From assembly GCA_903813345.2 (NCBI GenBank), contig CAIIXF020000006.1, positions 3,660,001 through 3,724,000 on the forward strand: a stretch of 64,000 nucleotides of DNA. The letters are read 5' to 3'. This document shows, in pieces, positions 34,101 through 40,252 of the stretch (position 1 is its first letter; each line of letters starts with the position of its first letter). Origin of the DNA: Owenia fusiformis. Its lineage: Eukaryota; Annelida; Polychaeta; Sabellida; Oweniidae. The notes under the pieces were generated by a model. That model saw only the letters and a program-made list of their open reading frames with translations, ran no database searches and was not told where the DNA came from. Both the position numbers and the translations under genes were made by a program.

Positions 34101-35944
34101 AGTTAAATATGTTAAAGTTTAATTTATTGAACAATTTTGAGTAATAAATACTTACACTTCAACGTATTTCAATCGATATATCCGATGGCTCTCCTAAATC
34201 AATCTAAAATCATCCTGCTATTTGTAAAGAAATGACAATTGTATGGCTTGTTATCATACTACGACCTACCAACGTTATAGTCCTGGAACATTGGATAATG
34301 TCTGGCTTCTGGAAAAGTCAACCTCGATGTCAATCCGGACGTCGACCTTACGTTTGCGGGGGTGTGGAATTCGAGTCCTATAGGACTGGTTTAATAAAAG
34401 GGGATTACCCTGTTTTCTAGGTGGGAATTCCCTGAATGACGCAGTAGATGAAAAATGGGGAATACCCGTTTTGCACCCCCTACACATCGATGAACCCCCT
34501 TCCATAGGGATACGTGTTAAAGATATTTGAAACTCTCTAAATGACAACTACTTATATGCATTATTGAGCCTTGGTAATAACTTTACGCCATTTTCTAATT
34601 ACCCACAATCCTTTTGCCACAAATACCAAAAGACTATGACAATGACCTTAATTCTACTTCTTCTATTTTCAATTGTATCTTTCACTACAATACACCCACT
34701 CTGTAATAAATGTAACATCAAAGAATAAATACTTACATCCTATAAATGTCGATGAAGAAGCCAAACGAGTCGTGTCGTTTCTAAAGAAGCAGTGATGAGT
34801 GCATAACCCGGATGTATTGAGTGTGGACAGGTTATAATATGGCATATTTGGGACCGACAAAAATGCTGTGCTGTTATCTACCACCGTGATATATTTAGGT
34901 GGGTATGATATACGCCCATCGAGATTCGATTCATACTGGAATGAAACACACATTACAGTTTGAGCCCATTTTCATATATCGGCTATTAACATGTGAGACA
35001 CATAGTTTCTGGAGTTGTTACTTTAAAAAACATTTCTAAGATAAAATCCTGGACAGTGAAACCTCTAAAGGAGACAATCACCTTTACAAACATTATTTTT
35101 AGTTAGTTTTGAAAAATTGATAACATAAAAGACAAATTAGTTATTGACGTTATCTATAGTACAATGATTGACTAAAGCAAAGTACAAATAAGTTTACCTT
35201 TAATGATATGACATAATTAAATTAACGTCCCTTACCTGAAAGTAAATATCAGATGCAGTTTTGTTTCCTTGGTAATCCTTCAGAATTTTACATGTGAGGT
35301 TCAGATAGCCTCCCACAGCGGCACATGATCGCTGTCCAACTATGTATTTGCATGATGGGTCCCGAATGATTACTGAAAATAGAAGCACGTGGGTTTGCTC
35401 TATGAGGCACTTCAACAGATTGCACATGAATATGTTTGTTTCATGTCTATAAAATGACCTCATTTGTTTTTCGGATATGAACCGTTTCTTTGGTTGTAGA
35501 ATGCCAAGGGTGTTCAATGTTCATGCAATGCACCCCGGCCTAGGCTGCTTAAGCTTAATGAAGGTCCCCTTTATCATATGGTTTATTTGTTTGTTCAATT
35601 AATTTTTTAGTATTGAAATACGAAATTAACTGATCAATAAAATACAACAATAATGAATTAAATTTAAGAATCCTTAAAAATGGGCCATCGTTATCGTAAA
35701 TAATACAAATGTAGACATTTTCAGTGTTTGTGGATCTCTTATTTAACATTTTATTTCTTCCTCTTGTATATTTAATTCATCACTGCATTTCATATATTTG
35801 TAAATACGTTTTTTGGCAAATAAAGTAATTAAAAATAAACAAAAAACTACTAAATAAATTACCTCCAGGCTGTGGTGGAGGCCATTGACCACTTGCCATA
35901 ACAAACATTTGTAGGACAAAGAGATTTAGAGCCAGGTCCATCAT
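14204..35944 (-). CDS. class I cytokine receptor (gp130/Domeless-like) with tandem tyrosine-repeat tail
   Basis: Fifteen coding exons were joined by eye: 35944-35863, 35372-35236, 34935-34737, 22318-22079, 21847-21711, 20505-20346, 19962-19663, 19353-19232, 19038-18882, 18351-18199, 17837-17688, 17545-17452, 17293-17251, 17115-17002 and 16125-14204. Every junction keeps frame, and the first 14 exons give exactly 696 codons. Order: signal peptide (1-19), Ig-like (28-139), cytokine-binding pair (140-318; cysteines in the first module, GYPSDSS where WSXWS normally sits), three FNIII (319-612), TM (618-643), Box1-like RPLINVPEVTIP (654-665), and a long tail with about 30 repeats of 13 residues. 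This is the gp130/LIFR/Domeless layout. Predicted role: plasma-membrane cytokine receptor signalling through JAK/STAT (family knowledge). The last exon has an apparent 1-base frameshift. Total length is about 1336 residues if one frame is intended. Family assignment is confident; the ligand is unknown. Confidence 0.85.
17002..17115 (-). CDS. receptor exon 14: Box1-like and proline-rich cytoplasmic segment
   Basis: 38 codons between tttccag and a|gtaagt, phase 0. It starts VPEVTIPEG, so with exon 13 it forms a hydrophobic-proline stretch comparable in place and pattern to the JAK-binding Box1 of gp130. It also carries GYPPPRDHY. Confidence 0.78.
17251..17293 (-). CDS. receptor exon 13: basic juxtamembrane segment
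   Basis: A 43-base micro-exon between tatttcag and t|gtaagt. It encodes LVIRQEKKTRPLIN, a positively charged stop-transfer stretch and the start of a Box1-like region. Confidence 0.8.
17452..17545 (-). CDS. receptor exon 12: transmembrane helix
   Basis: Between attgcag and c|gtaagt. In the frame set by exon 11 it reads PAVIVAICIAGVLLLALICL and onward, a single uninterrupted membrane span. Phase 1 in, phase 2 out. Confidence 0.9.
17688..17837 (-). CDS. receptor exon 11: FNIII domain 3, C half
   Basis: Between atctag and g|gtaaaa, exactly 50 codons, phase 1. It encodes the FNIII signature LEGLRGGISYNLTLEAVTN and then PSAPTITATVIAG, which leads into the membrane. Confidence 0.88.
18199..18351 (-). 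CDS. receptor exon 10: FNIII domain 3, N half
   Basis: It encodes APGVPPPSF, then LHVRWRHY and IVQYYTIYYC, a typical FNIII start with A, B and C strands. Phase 1 both ends. The donor (g|gtgtgg) is weaker than the others. Confidence 0.8.
18882..19038 (-). CDS. receptor exon 9: FNIII domain 2, C half
   Basis: Between ctttatag and a|gtaaga. It encodes 52 residues beginning GELQWRVL and ending WAECLYKTYQ. Phase 0 in, phase 1 out. Confidence 0.8.
19232..19353 (-). CDS. receptor exon 8: FNIII domain 2, N half
   Basis: Between aatcaacag and cag|gtgagt. It encodes 40 residues including NVIFEWPNN and AYWCIKA. Phase 1 in, phase 0 out. Confidence 0.8.
19663..19962 (-). CDS. receptor exon 7: complete FNIII domain 1 of the stalk
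   Basis: A 300-base exon between atttcag and c|gtaagt, phase 1 both ends. It encodes one whole FNIII domain beginning VPGGIPNV, with YVTIYWQ and FEVISATRKG strands and several N-glycosylation sites. Confidence 0.85.
20346..20505 (-). CDS. receptor exon 6: second cytokine-binding FNIII, C half
   Basis: Between tttttcag and g|gtgaga. It encodes the FNIII motif ITGLIPFTNYTIEVIVRA, followed by GYPSDSS at the position of the vertebrate WSXWS box. The tryptophans are absent, as in several invertebrate receptors of this class. Phase 0 in, phase 1 out. Confidence 0.85.
20627..21612 (+). mobile_element. deleted Tc1/mariner-type transposon in receptor intron 5
   Basis: The ends cagtgtgtctcaaaaaaaatg and cattttttttgagacactctg are inverted, extend inward for about 145 bases and are flanked by TA on both sides. 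Inside (20,896-21,105) a remnant reads LNYPIDWPPGSPYFTPL, the DWPP.SPD.TPLDF-type block near the third catalytic acidic residue of Tc1/mariner transposases (DDE_3). Upstream catalytic parts are missing and stops follow, so it is a non-autonomous relic. Confidence 0.85.
20896..21105 (+). pseudogene. Tc1/mariner transposase fragment
   Basis: 69 codons remain, of which the last third matches the conserved DWPP.SP..TPL block. Similarity continues past the stop in other frames (NLNELLQK, DHMFMW-like pieces). The N-terminal helix-turn-helix and the first two catalytic aspartates are absent. Confidence 0.8.
21711..21847 (-). CDS. receptor exon 5: second cytokine-binding FNIII, N half
   Basis: Between ttttag and aag|gtatgc. 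It contains the FNIII B/C-strand pattern CISVYWN and then a YVVKY strand. Phase 1 in, phase 0 out. Confidence 0.8.
22079..22318 (-). CDS. receptor exon 4: cytokine-binding module, cysteine-rich FNIII
   Basis: It encodes 79 residues plus split codons, with cysteines in MTCQ, TACED, SSCS and PQTC. This is the four-cysteine style of the first module of a cytokine-receptor homology region. Donor a|gtgagt. The acceptor ttag lies inside a palindrome (22,311-22,340), which makes the exact start slightly less certain, but the phase (1) matches exon 3. Confidence 0.75.
22770..23607 (+). repeat. left TIR of Polinton-like element
   Basis: Matches in inverse 34,552-34,066 and, across the LTR insertion, 27,525-27,181. 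The outer ~500 bases are almost identical. The inner part diverges and is dense in aacgtt/cgttcg words. Confidence 0.88.
23608..24130. other. non-coding interior of Polinton-like element
   Basis: No ORF with family features lies between the left TIR and the ATPase stop codon. Confidence 0.5.
24131..25462 (-). CDS. A32/FtsK-HerA-type genome-packaging ATPase of Polinton-like element
   Basis: An intact 443-residue ORF. An N-terminal C2H2 finger (CPIC...H....H, residues 15-34) is followed by a P-loop ATPase core with Walker A APTQSGKT (121-128) and Walker B IIVLDD (195-200). A GRHRNTSVILLLQNAFPKGK segment after it fits the sensor/arginine region typical of Polinton and related virus packaging ATPases. 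In complete relatives it drives DNA into capsids. The capsid genes are absent here, so it cannot package alone. The unbroken frame in a stripped element is notable: either the element is young, or the protein is used in trans or by the host. Confidence 0.88.
   Translation of the reverse strand: MITQHIMPYMNRKSCPICGKRDLKTINTHLSQVHKLNSAERQLWLKKAKCSSWLTEFGECRLSYTEQMFQHTVSHKLKQRKTSADKQTNNISLKSYLPNVMTTEPYPEFRFRHKFSMLVIAPTQSGKTYFVRQLLEMDHINYDNHKRRRIMWYYGQYQDVYKDMKRSLKGDMHFIEGLPDYEDNLSNLDDSYNNIIVLDDLMDLAKDSTIVSKLFTQGRHRNTSVILLLQNAFPKGKCNTEISRNAQYVVLWKCPSDRRQIGMLADRIFEKNKDRFMEVYNKVTAKPYQYVLVDCKPDTHSSKQLIADVFGACIYFPNIYTSVTATNRRKVIEGREPLAQSSLTHINSSINDILRDTEEEGPIVIHLTSQEWSQVITQFKMADGSYNVDPGWKIWRIYLSQHNRDTHSIPVLLKGYGPHSETKLYHVDLDWLKYSCHTVKHLL
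25620..25975. repeat. ~22-bp minisatellite inside Polinton-like element
   Basis: Tandem units of 'ggattctcctgggattctgaat' with variants. The antisense frame (QENPFRIPG repeats) is open only because of periodicity and is not called as a gene. Confidence 0.85.
26026..26391 (-). CDS. small basic protein of Polinton-like element, unknown
   Basis: A 121-residue ORF that ends in an Asp run (from tcatcatcatc on the plus strand, 26,107-26,130) and then a Lys/Arg-rich tail. The first 90 residues are mixed alpha/basic (VSPMQAVVDRAKAQIERRKKY looks helical; quoted in part). No family was recognised. It is on the same strand as the ATPase, 563 bases upstream. It could be a nucleic-acid-binding or minor structural protein, or a neutral ORF. 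Confidence 0.5.
   Translation of the reverse strand: MKTMKVVPVVNDAEKWQRIIKAGRSNQKGFGGKRMRLIVVNTIKEPIQVVSPMQAVVDRAKAQIERRKKYVEEHNLHGPKVYKHKHRDDDDDDDDNVKAKLKKKKIKRALYRPYNIPKKNK
26400..27180. other. non-coding interior of Polinton-like element
   Basis: AT-rich. No ORF with family features. This is where polymerase or integrase genes would be expected in a full element, but none is seen. Confidence 0.5.
27181..27525 (-). repeat. right TIR of Polinton-like element, inner part
   Basis: Inverse copy of the inner left TIR (about 23,262-23,607). It is cut off at 27,525 by the LTR insertion and resumes at 34,066. Confidence 0.85.
27526..29180 (-). repeat. 3' LTR of element 2 (element sense is minus)
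   Basis: 1655 bases, nearly identical to 32,411-34,065. It includes an internal tandem array of 'aatattctaagtttctggacatcag'-type units. Confidence 0.92.
27785..28545. repeat. minisatellite within the LTR of element 2
   Basis: About 20 alternating units built from 'tctaagtttctggacatcag' and 'gaatattctatctttctg', with higher-order duplications. Repeated at 32,670-33,430 in the other LTR. Confidence 0.88.
29181..29524 (-). other. non-coding 3' internal region of element 2 with purine tract
   Basis: No ORF. In element sense the final bases before the 3' LTR are ggatgggaggag (complement of 29,181-29,192), a good polypurine tract. Confidence 0.75.
29525..32362 (-). CDS. gag-pro: Gag-protease polyprotein of LTR element 2
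   Basis: A 945-residue ORF. The N-terminal third is charged with Gln-rich coiled-coil character (residues about 145-230). The middle (about 400-590) is capsid-like, from KPDVYSGTTPWQDYRAYFEI to the SFEQAIQDDDI helices. A CCHC knuckle (CFYCHKPGHRIADC) begins near residue 646. A retropepsin follows with catalytic FLVDSGAAST near 715 and the flap-to-end motif GILGTDYL near 800. The frame then ends without any RT. Product: Gag capsid/nucleocapsid plus aspartic protease, so particle maturation is encoded but copying is not. Intact frame and matching LTRs imply recent activity helped by a complete relative. Confidence 0.93.
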   Translation of the reverse strand: MEQGLDLPPHPAFEDLTEGDLEKTVFFKSDDMEIDNPTAADETAPVIEDNAEQEQSPGKVTLAEGARLKMTEINTEQRGLPSLSSTGYLTGGVLSELETPFDPISQRRDPQGRQRFPLTSSAVGGSTRRFREEDPRRPDLNVIESKIERRIEMFSESLVAQQRQMQKLAETQQKCMKQVLETQSTQVHNITQIAEQVRRCQDQQQTQLQGIKSQMEKIQASIPPSYDNPRHAGNVTRMQTSLMDDSQHQPTMPKTTSITRSEDCFTPTPLASDVTKPWKLHRQDEVSLKLGTKLMEDNSQEFSQQLEDLEGCGRIENKSGDDLADFTSAQNVSPYQREEPFNQPKDSPTKRYPSPKPAGPVDRLENDDSLRGSNLSAELVKMCSNICDKLVKRTSQQSGKSKIKPDVYSGTTPWQDYRAYFEICGEANKWSEEEKRRFLATSLRGPAQQIVLEMGHDYSYDQLLLALEKRFGPGGKADVYEAELVGRIRKPKESLPALGQDIRRLTALAYPEMSQSAQDRLARRSFEQAIQDDDIRRTIHLKECITLDKAIEVALKEESFLESERIRKGQKPKLRVNFIDSEEEYCNSVSTPDDKEDVFQKMAQMIEQMQQAVQETCTKNLEKMVDLMKLTRLESTNRENMNNRPKCFYCHKPGHRIADCYSRKRVEERDKTAQERSSQIATIKFLSLQGNDVKSSKDTQKIVAHGTVCDTNVSFLVDSGAASTIMSSKVYQNIPKHRRPKLESPKRVILQAGGQPLRMKGVTCLEVNIDGHIENIEVVVADIDFDGILGTDYLAASGAVLNYRQCKMTFESENQGGFADHPIDSGVPKDQASEVKYREVDRRERLGPRDRSTPPKRSSRRTAADLAGFFSFRGHRCARNKRCCEVSGLSEDYNLRIDSTDEEPRTYSAKAPLSKIYRMRHWRTQPERDLDGNWRDHCHSHRVKP
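32392..32410 (-). other. primer-binding site of element 2, tRNA-Leu-like
   Basis: Read on the minus strand directly after the LTR: ttggtggcagtggtgggat. Apart from one base this is the complement of the 3' end of a typical animal tRNA-Leu (ATCCCACCGCTGCCACCA). Confidence 0.7.
32411..34065 (-). repeat. 5' LTR of element 2 (element sense is minus)
   Basis: 1655 bases, matching 27,526-29,180. The duplicated target ctac follows at 34,066. Confidence 0.92.
34066..34552 (-). repeat. right TIR of Polinton-like element, outer part
   Basis: Inverse of 22,770-23,262, nearly identical. It ends at the 6-bp target copy tatatg. Confidence 0.88.
34737..34935 (-). CDS. receptor exon 3: second half of Ig-like domain
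   Basis: Flanked by cattccag and t|gtaagt. It encodes 66 residues with N-glycosylation motifs (NST, NLS, NTS, NDT) and the paired cysteines of GLCTHHC. Phase 0 in, phase 1 out. The intron that follows carries the Polinton-like element. Confidence 0.8.
35236..35372 (-). CDS. receptor exon 2: first half of Ig-like domain
   Basis: Flanked by attttcag and cag|gtaagg. It encodes 45 residues with cysteines in DPSC, RSC and NLTC, as expected for an N-terminal Ig-like module. Phase 1 in, phase 0 out. Confidence 0.8.
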
Positions 35945-35991
35945 TCACCATTTTAGAGCTTTAGTCATTGTCAGCTGAATTCAAGCATATC
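35863..35991 (-). CDS. receptor exon 1: 5' UTR end and signal peptide
   Basis: The acceptor ttttcag precedes 35,991 and the donor is g|gtaatt at 35,862. Coding starts at ATGATG (35,944) and gives MMDLALNLFVLQMFVMASG, a hydrophobic signal peptide, then a proline-rich QWPPPQPG. Either adjacent ATG could be used. It ends in phase 1. A 5' acceptor implies at least one upstream non-coding exon. Confidence 0.8.
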
Positions 35992-36199
35992 CTGAAAAGT
36001 ATCATGGTTACATTGCAAGACAATTGTATGTACATTATGTAGAATAAGAAATCGTTCTTCTCTCTAGTACTGAGGCTCCAGAATGCACTAACATACTATT
36101 TTAAAAATCACTTTTCTTGTGTTGTATGCATTATTTACATTCTTGAGTGTGTGTCAACAGTACAGTACTCTACAGTCTGCATAATAAACAACCCTATAA

Positions 36200-36338
36200 G
36201 TTATTGAATTATTTGAAGCGCAATACAGGATATATTCTGCTCAAGAAATTCCGTATTGGAACGAGACGAAGTCGAGTGCCAATACAGAATATCGAGAGCA
36301 GAATATATCCTGTATTGCACTTCAAATCATTCAATAAC
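36200..36338. repeat. near-perfect ~140-bp hairpin
   Basis: The 43-base arms 36,200-36,242 and 36,296-36,338 are inverted copies with two or three mismatches. The loop also contains a paired attccgtattgg/ccaatacagaat. It lies just upstream of the receptor's first coding exon. It may be a small foldback element or a structured regulatory RNA or DNA. Confidence 0.85.
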
Positions 36339-36702
36339 GTTTTTATCGTGTGATCCTCTGTATTGCTACTGAGAATGTCCCCTCCGTACCAATATTTTCT
36401 GTATTACGACGGAGATGATAATGGGGACAATCTTAGTAGCAAAACAGATTGGTACAGCACAAGAACTGACCAATCAGAAGGCTTTATTTTACAGATCTTA
36501 AGGTTATTACATATATCAATAGTAGATAGAGGGGGGGGGGGTGAGTAGGAATAGGGTTCCAAAGACTGGATACAGGACTGATTTAATGAGATGAATTGTA
36601 GTAATATTATTTTTGTACTTCGAAGCATTAATCATTTTATGTGTATTCTTGATTTCAAGATTACAAAACCATAATGTTTCATTTCAAAATGCACCAATAT
36701 CA

Positions 36703-37605
36703 TTACACACTCAAGGCAACTCATCACAAACTCAAGGCAACACATCACACACTCAAGGCAACACATCACACACTCAATGCAACATATCACACACTCAATG
36801 CAACACATCACACACTCAAGGCAACACATCACACACTCAAGGCAACTCATCACACACTCAAGGCAACTCATCACACACTCAAGGCAACACATCACACACT
36901 CAAGGCAACTCATCACACACTCAAGGCAACTCATCACAAACTCAAGGCAACGCATCACACACTCAAGGCAACACATCACACACTCAAGGCAACGCATCAC
37001 ACAATCAAGGCAACTCATCACACACTCAATGCAACACATCACACACTCAAGGCAACACATCACACACTCAAGGCAACACATCACACACTCAATGCAACAC
37101 ATCACACACTCAAGGCAACACATCACACACTCAAGGCAACTTATCACACACTCAAGGCAACTCATCACAAACTCAAGGCAACGCATCACACACTCAAGGC
37201 AACATATCACACACTCAAGGCAACTCATCACACACTCAAGGCAACTCATCACACACTCAAGGCAACTCATCACACACTCAATGCAACACATCACACACTC
37301 AAGGCAACACATCACACACTCAATGCAACACATCACACACTCAAGGCAACACATCACACACTCAAGGCAACACATGACACACTCAAGGCAACACATGACA
37401 CACTCAAGGCAACACATCACACTCAAGGCAACACATCACACACTCAATGCAACACATCACACACTCAAGGCAACACATCACACACTTAAGGCAACACATC
37501 ACATACTCAAGGCAACACATCACACACTCAAGGTAACACATCACACACTCAAGGCAACACATCACACACTCAAGGCAACACATCACACACTCAAGGTAAC
37601 ACATG
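36703..37605. repeat. 21-bp minisatellite, ~43 copies
   Basis: The unit is tcacacactcaaggcaacac with a final a, with variants (aatgc, gcatc, aaactc). Because 21 is a multiple of 3, several frames are open on both strands. The ORFs are periodic by-products and not genes. Confidence 0.93.
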
Positions 37606-37663
37606 AAATCCTTTAAAGTCTTTTTGGAATTAATCAAACACATATCTAATTATCTTTACATAC

Positions 37664-37747
37664 CTTTTATCCAGGATGATTCATATCTGTAGAGTCTTCA
37701 GTCCGAAAGCGAAAATAACGTAATCTTTTGGTATACTCTTTGAAGCC
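37664..37747 (-). other. possible 5' non-coding exon of receptor
   Basis: On the minus strand, a T-rich tract ending tttcaaag precedes 37,747 and aaaag|gtatgt follows 37,664. No coding frame links to exon 1. The assignment is by position and splice sites only. Confidence 0.35.
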
Positions 37748-38204
37748 CTTTGAAATAAAATAAGAAACATAAAATGCCATTTGTCAACACTTATCTCAAA
37801 GCTGGCGTCATATTTGAATAGTATTACAATAAATACATGTCAATAATCACAAACTACTCACTTCGACTTCGAAGAGAATCTATTTATAAATATATTATTT
37901 TTAAACTGAGAGTCTATAGCACTGATCCACTCTATGAAGGACACCCATAATTTAGTGTAAAACTCTTTTATCGTATTCAATTAGCCAACAGCTATTAAAG
38001 ATTATCGAAGGTGGATGATAAATGACATATGTGGAATGAATGGGTATCCAGACTACGGGAACGGGAAGGGAATGAGATGTGAGGGTGAAGGAATGTGCGA
38101 TGGAAGAAAATGAAAATGAAAGAAGGGGCCAAACAAAGGTGAGGGGATATGGTATGGGATAGCAGTTAAATGGCGAGTGTAGTCTTGAGCTGGGACGCTT
38201 GTCC

Positions 38205-38345
38205 TTGCCCCTCCCCCTGGGGTGGTCCCAGAATGTTTTTAGTGGGCCTTTTTGGGCATTACTTGGTCTTTAATGGGCCTTTTTAGGCGCAATTGTCAAA
38301 AAAATTCCAAGATTTGAAATTTGCCCCCCCCTAGCCTCTGGATCT
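38205..38345 (-). repeat. poly-C / GGCCTTTTT dispersed repeat, copy 3
   Basis: The inverse orientation of the 8401-8740 repeat: gggcctttttgggc words, then a C-run and 'ctctggatctgccagtg'. Confidence 0.7.
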
Positions 38346-40252
38346 GCCAGTGTAACCTTTCGTCCTAAATACAATTTTTTTAATATCGAATATCGATGAA
38401 GTGATACTCCAAGGTCCTGCCTTTGTCAATTTCATAACCTCCTGGCGTAGGAACAAGATGGACACAGATAATAAGTTAGCGTCAGACATGTCTGAATGTA
38501 GAATGTACTGTTCTATACAAGACAAACCACGTTGTATTTAATTGGATCCAAACCATTGTAGACCACAATGTTGTCCGTATGGTATTTCCTACAGTTTATC
38601 ATCAACAATTCACATAAGGAAGAAATCAGCAAATGAAAAATCATTATAACGACATTTTGGCATGTGAAAAAAACTTTTTATCATATACATGCGAAGCTTC
38701 ACGTTCGCATCAATTTGTTTCTATGAGACTATTGCCAATCCTTTCTCACAAGTAGAGTATCGAGGGACAAAATACTCAAATAATTTAGATTCAAAACATG
38801 AAGAATATACTGTGCAAATTACAGTTCGATTGTATCTGACTGTATCCCTTAGTATAGGCCTACCATAATAACAAACAGTAGTAGACTTACCTGTTCCGTT
38901 TTTGAGCTTATAAACCTTGTACTTTGAACATCTATAAAATAAAACAATGTGTACCTAATAGAAATAACACTTGCTGATAAAAAACCTTTTGAGAGTTTAT
39001 TTTTATTATTGATGTTTAACTCGAGTCAAAGTAAGCAATTAAATTTTGACAATTCCAAAAATGTACACATAACGTTTAAGTAGCCATGGAAAAAACAGGA
39101 AAAGTTAATGATGATTATAAAAAGGCAGTCTTTATCTTAAATTTAAATATTGATTATTTCAATATATCGACGAGTTGTGTCCTCAATTTGTTCTCAAAAT
39201 GGGCAAAGGACGAGGGAAAGTATCCCAACAGATTTCGGACAGTCATATTTTGGATTCAAGTTTGGCTATTTTCTGAGGATTTAAACATATGTATGTGTTA
39301 GACCAATGCATTTCCTCCAGGAAAACACTTCTAGAGATGATAAAATAATTTTGAGACAGGGAAGATGCAAACAACCCACCAACATGTTTTTTCTGAAATG
39401 TTTTCCTGATTCCAACCCCTTCCACCCTTGCTTTTTAGTTTTTCTTGCATCAATATGTTGTGTTTTGACACACAGTTAACCCCTTTAAAGGAATAAGTGA
39501 TTCCTTTTTAGAAAAAGTGGAAAACAATATCTCCCATGTTATTTTCCCATAGGGAAAACTCATGCGATCCATTGCTTTCAGCTGATTTTGGTCACCCATA
39601 ATGGATATCTTTAAAACTCCCGAAGGTGTGCTTAGAATATTGAAGCCTTGAGCTTTAGATCTTTATGAATAGCTTTGTATATGGATTGGCCTTGTAATGT
39701 AAAAGACAAGATTAACGCAGAATTATTATACTCATAACACTGTTCTTTATTCTTTATTAGTTGTTGAACTAATTATCATATGACACCCACTCACCCATTA
39801 CCAACATAATGATTTTTACAACGTATGTCTTCTAATTGTCGTAATGAATCAAAAACGTACAAAGTATTATTTCAGGAAATACGTCACCTGAGAAGTGAAA
39901 TTAGTACCATGGTAAAAACGTAGATGCTATTCGCGATGATTCGGCCCACTTGCCTGATAATTTTGTTTAAACTATTAAATACAACAGAAATTGATTGACA
40001 TCGTCAAGCTATTTTGCTGTATCTAATCATACGGTTGTGCTAGCTGATTGTGCTAATTCACAGTAATTCTACTTCCTTATGGGTATTACCTCTGAGGTAT
40101 CTCGCAATTTTCGCGTATGTTTAAGACGATACATGTGCTTCAGTCGTAAACTTTAGAACAGCCCGACAAGTAGTATCGTCTCAGTCGTAAAGATTAAACA
40201 AGCCCGACAAGTAGTATCGTCTCATCTCGAGGTACACCTTGATCTTCAGGTT
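38346..40252. other. no gene seen
   Basis: Mostly unique AT-rich DNA. It holds only a possible 41-base exon (38,891-38,931, minus, ending acag|gtaagt) and a ~50-base tandem duplication 'cccgacaagtagtatcgtctca' (40,160-40,225). Confidence 0.4.
38891..38931 (-). other. possible 5' non-coding exon of receptor
   Basis: On the minus strand attttatag precedes and ggaacag|gtaagt follows, a strong donor. It may be the upstream leader exon of the receptor gene. Unproven. Confidence 0.3.

Larger units (their letters stand above)
22770..34552 (-). mobile_element. Polinton/Maverick-like element, stripped, with nested LTR element
   Basis: Long inverted repeats begin 5'-AGTAGTTGTCATTTAGAG at 22,770 and end with its complement at 34,552. 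The flanks repeat tatatg (22,764-22,769 and 34,553-34,558), a 6-bp duplication as expected for Polintons. TIRs are about 830 bp. Without the later LTR insertion the element is only about 5.2 kb, against 15-20 kb for a full Polinton. Two ORFs remain: a packaging-type ATPase and a small basic protein. Protein-primed DNA polymerase, integrase, protease and capsid genes were not seen. It lies in intron 3 of the receptor gene. Confidence 0.88.

Noticed and set aside
36613-37643. Several 250-280 residue ORFs (HTQGNS, THHTLKA, ECVMCCL repeats)
   Set aside because: All are translations of one 21-bp minisatellite in different frames. None has a start context, splice link or other coding feature.
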